Shown here: positions 5,807 to 6,213 of the stretch, piece after piece
Numbering within the stretch: position 1 is the first letter of the stretch
Layout: each line of letters starts with the position of its first letter
Origin: Clostridia bacterium
GTDB taxonomy: Bacteria > Bacillota_A > Clostridia > Peptostreptococcales > Anaerovoracaceae
NCBI GenBank assembly: GCA_024403175.1
Contig: JAKSSI010000085.1
Span: 1 to 6,213 of the forward strand
Reading direction: 5' to 3'
Length of the DNA: 6,213 bases
Translations under genes and position numbers: made by a program
The notes under the pieces: model-generated
What the model was told of the DNA's origin: nothing
Database searches by the model: none
Seen by the model: only the letters and a program-made list of their open reading frames with translations

Positions 5807-6213
5807 ATGAAGAACGGAATTTATTCAGATTTCAAGGTTTTCGCAGGAAACGGAAACAAACCACTTGCAGAAGAAATTGCTAAGTGCATGGGAAGCGAAC
5901 TCGGCTTAGCAGATGTTAAGCAGTTCTCCGACGGAGAAATCGCTGTTAACATTCAGGAATCAGTAAGAGGTAAGGACGTATACATTGTTCAGTCCACTTC
6001 CGCCCCTGTTAACGACAATCTTATGGAACTTCTCATCATGGTAGACGCTATGAAGAGAGCTTCTGCAGGCAGAGTTAACGCTGTTATTCCTTACTATGGA
6101 TATGCTAGACAGGATAGAACAGCAAAGGCAAGAGATCCAATCACAGCAAAGCTTGTTGCAGATCTTCTTTCCGCTGCAGGTATCGACAGAGTTATCACTA
6201 TGGACCTTCATGC
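5807..6213 (+). CDS. prs: Ribose-phosphate pyrophosphokinase, N-terminal part (runs off the window)
   Basis: Translation from the ATG at 5807 gives about 135 residues of PRPP synthetase with no stop before the right edge; the full enzyme is usually about 310-320 residues, so somewhat less than half is present. The enzyme transfers pyrophosphate from ATP to ribose 5-phosphate, making PRPP for purine, pyrimidine, histidine and NAD synthesis. Recognisable family blocks are FSDGEI near residue 40, [15 protein letters not shown] near 64-78, the ATP-site segment [11 protein letters not shown] near 97-107, [13 protein letters not shown] near 112-124 and the start of the MDLHA block at the edge. An excellent ribosome site, AGGAG at 5794-5798, lies 8 nt before the start. 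No terminator separates it from purR (the gap is 23 nt), so it is probably read from the same transcript. Most lysines are AAG, as in the highly biased transporter gene. Confidence 0.95.
   Translation, partial: MKNGIYSDFKVFAGNGNKPLAEEIAKCMGSELGLADVKQFSDGEIAVNIQESVRGKDVYIVQSTSAPVNDNLMELLIMVDAMKRASAGRVNAVIPYYGYARQDRTAKARDPITAKLVADLLSAAGIDRVITMDLH

Noticed and set aside
1..6213. Mobile elements, CRISPR arrays, attachment sites, frameshifted genes
   Set aside because: No regularly spaced repeats, transposase or integrase reading frames, or broken genes were seen. The tRNA gene has no nearby duplicate of its 3' end that would suggest an integration site within the window.

Overview
The window is an ordinary chromosomal stretch from a low-to-moderate GC Gram-positive bacterium, most likely an anaerobic member of the Clostridia (Bacillota). 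Three things point there: a long glutamyl-tRNA synthetase of the clostridial type (PSPTGFIHLGN and KLSKR motifs, about 560 residues), a Bacillus-type PurR repressor beside prs, and strong AGGAG-like ribosome binding sites. I cannot name the genus. There is no sign of phage, plasmid, insertion sequence or CRISPR.

Layout. (1) 60-1460 (+): a divalent-anion/Na+ symporter family (DASS/SLC13) membrane transporter with its own Shine-Dalgarno site and a clear intrinsic terminator at 1480-1510. (2) 1511-1683: a non-coding stretch holding two nested hairpin structures; the second has a perfect 12-bp basal stem with T runs on both sides, so it can act as a bidirectional terminator between converging genes. 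(3) 1684-1758 (-): a tRNA-Glu with anticodon CTC, with a good promoter on the minus strand. (4) 1759-1909: an AT-rich divergent promoter region. (5) 1910-6213 (+): a tight run of gltX (GluRS), murC, purR and prs. gltX/murC overlap by 1 nt, murC/purR overlap by 4 nt, and purR/prs are 23 nt apart with no terminator between them, so they probably form one operon. prs runs off the right edge.

How the genes fit together. GluRS charges tRNA-Glu, and a tRNA-Glu gene is divergently transcribed from just upstream of it. MurC adds L-alanine to UDP-MurNAc in peptidoglycan precursor synthesis. PurR is a purine-gene repressor that senses PRPP, and Prs makes PRPP. In Bacillus and many clostridia purR and prs are separated by spoVG and glmU; here they are adjacent.

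The protein-coding content is conventional. The least explained part is the intergenic stretch at about 1531-1678. Read on the plus strand it can fold into two hairpins, each with a tandem G-A/A-G internal motif that the opposite strand lacks. This is a modest lead for a structured RNA, not a proven new system.
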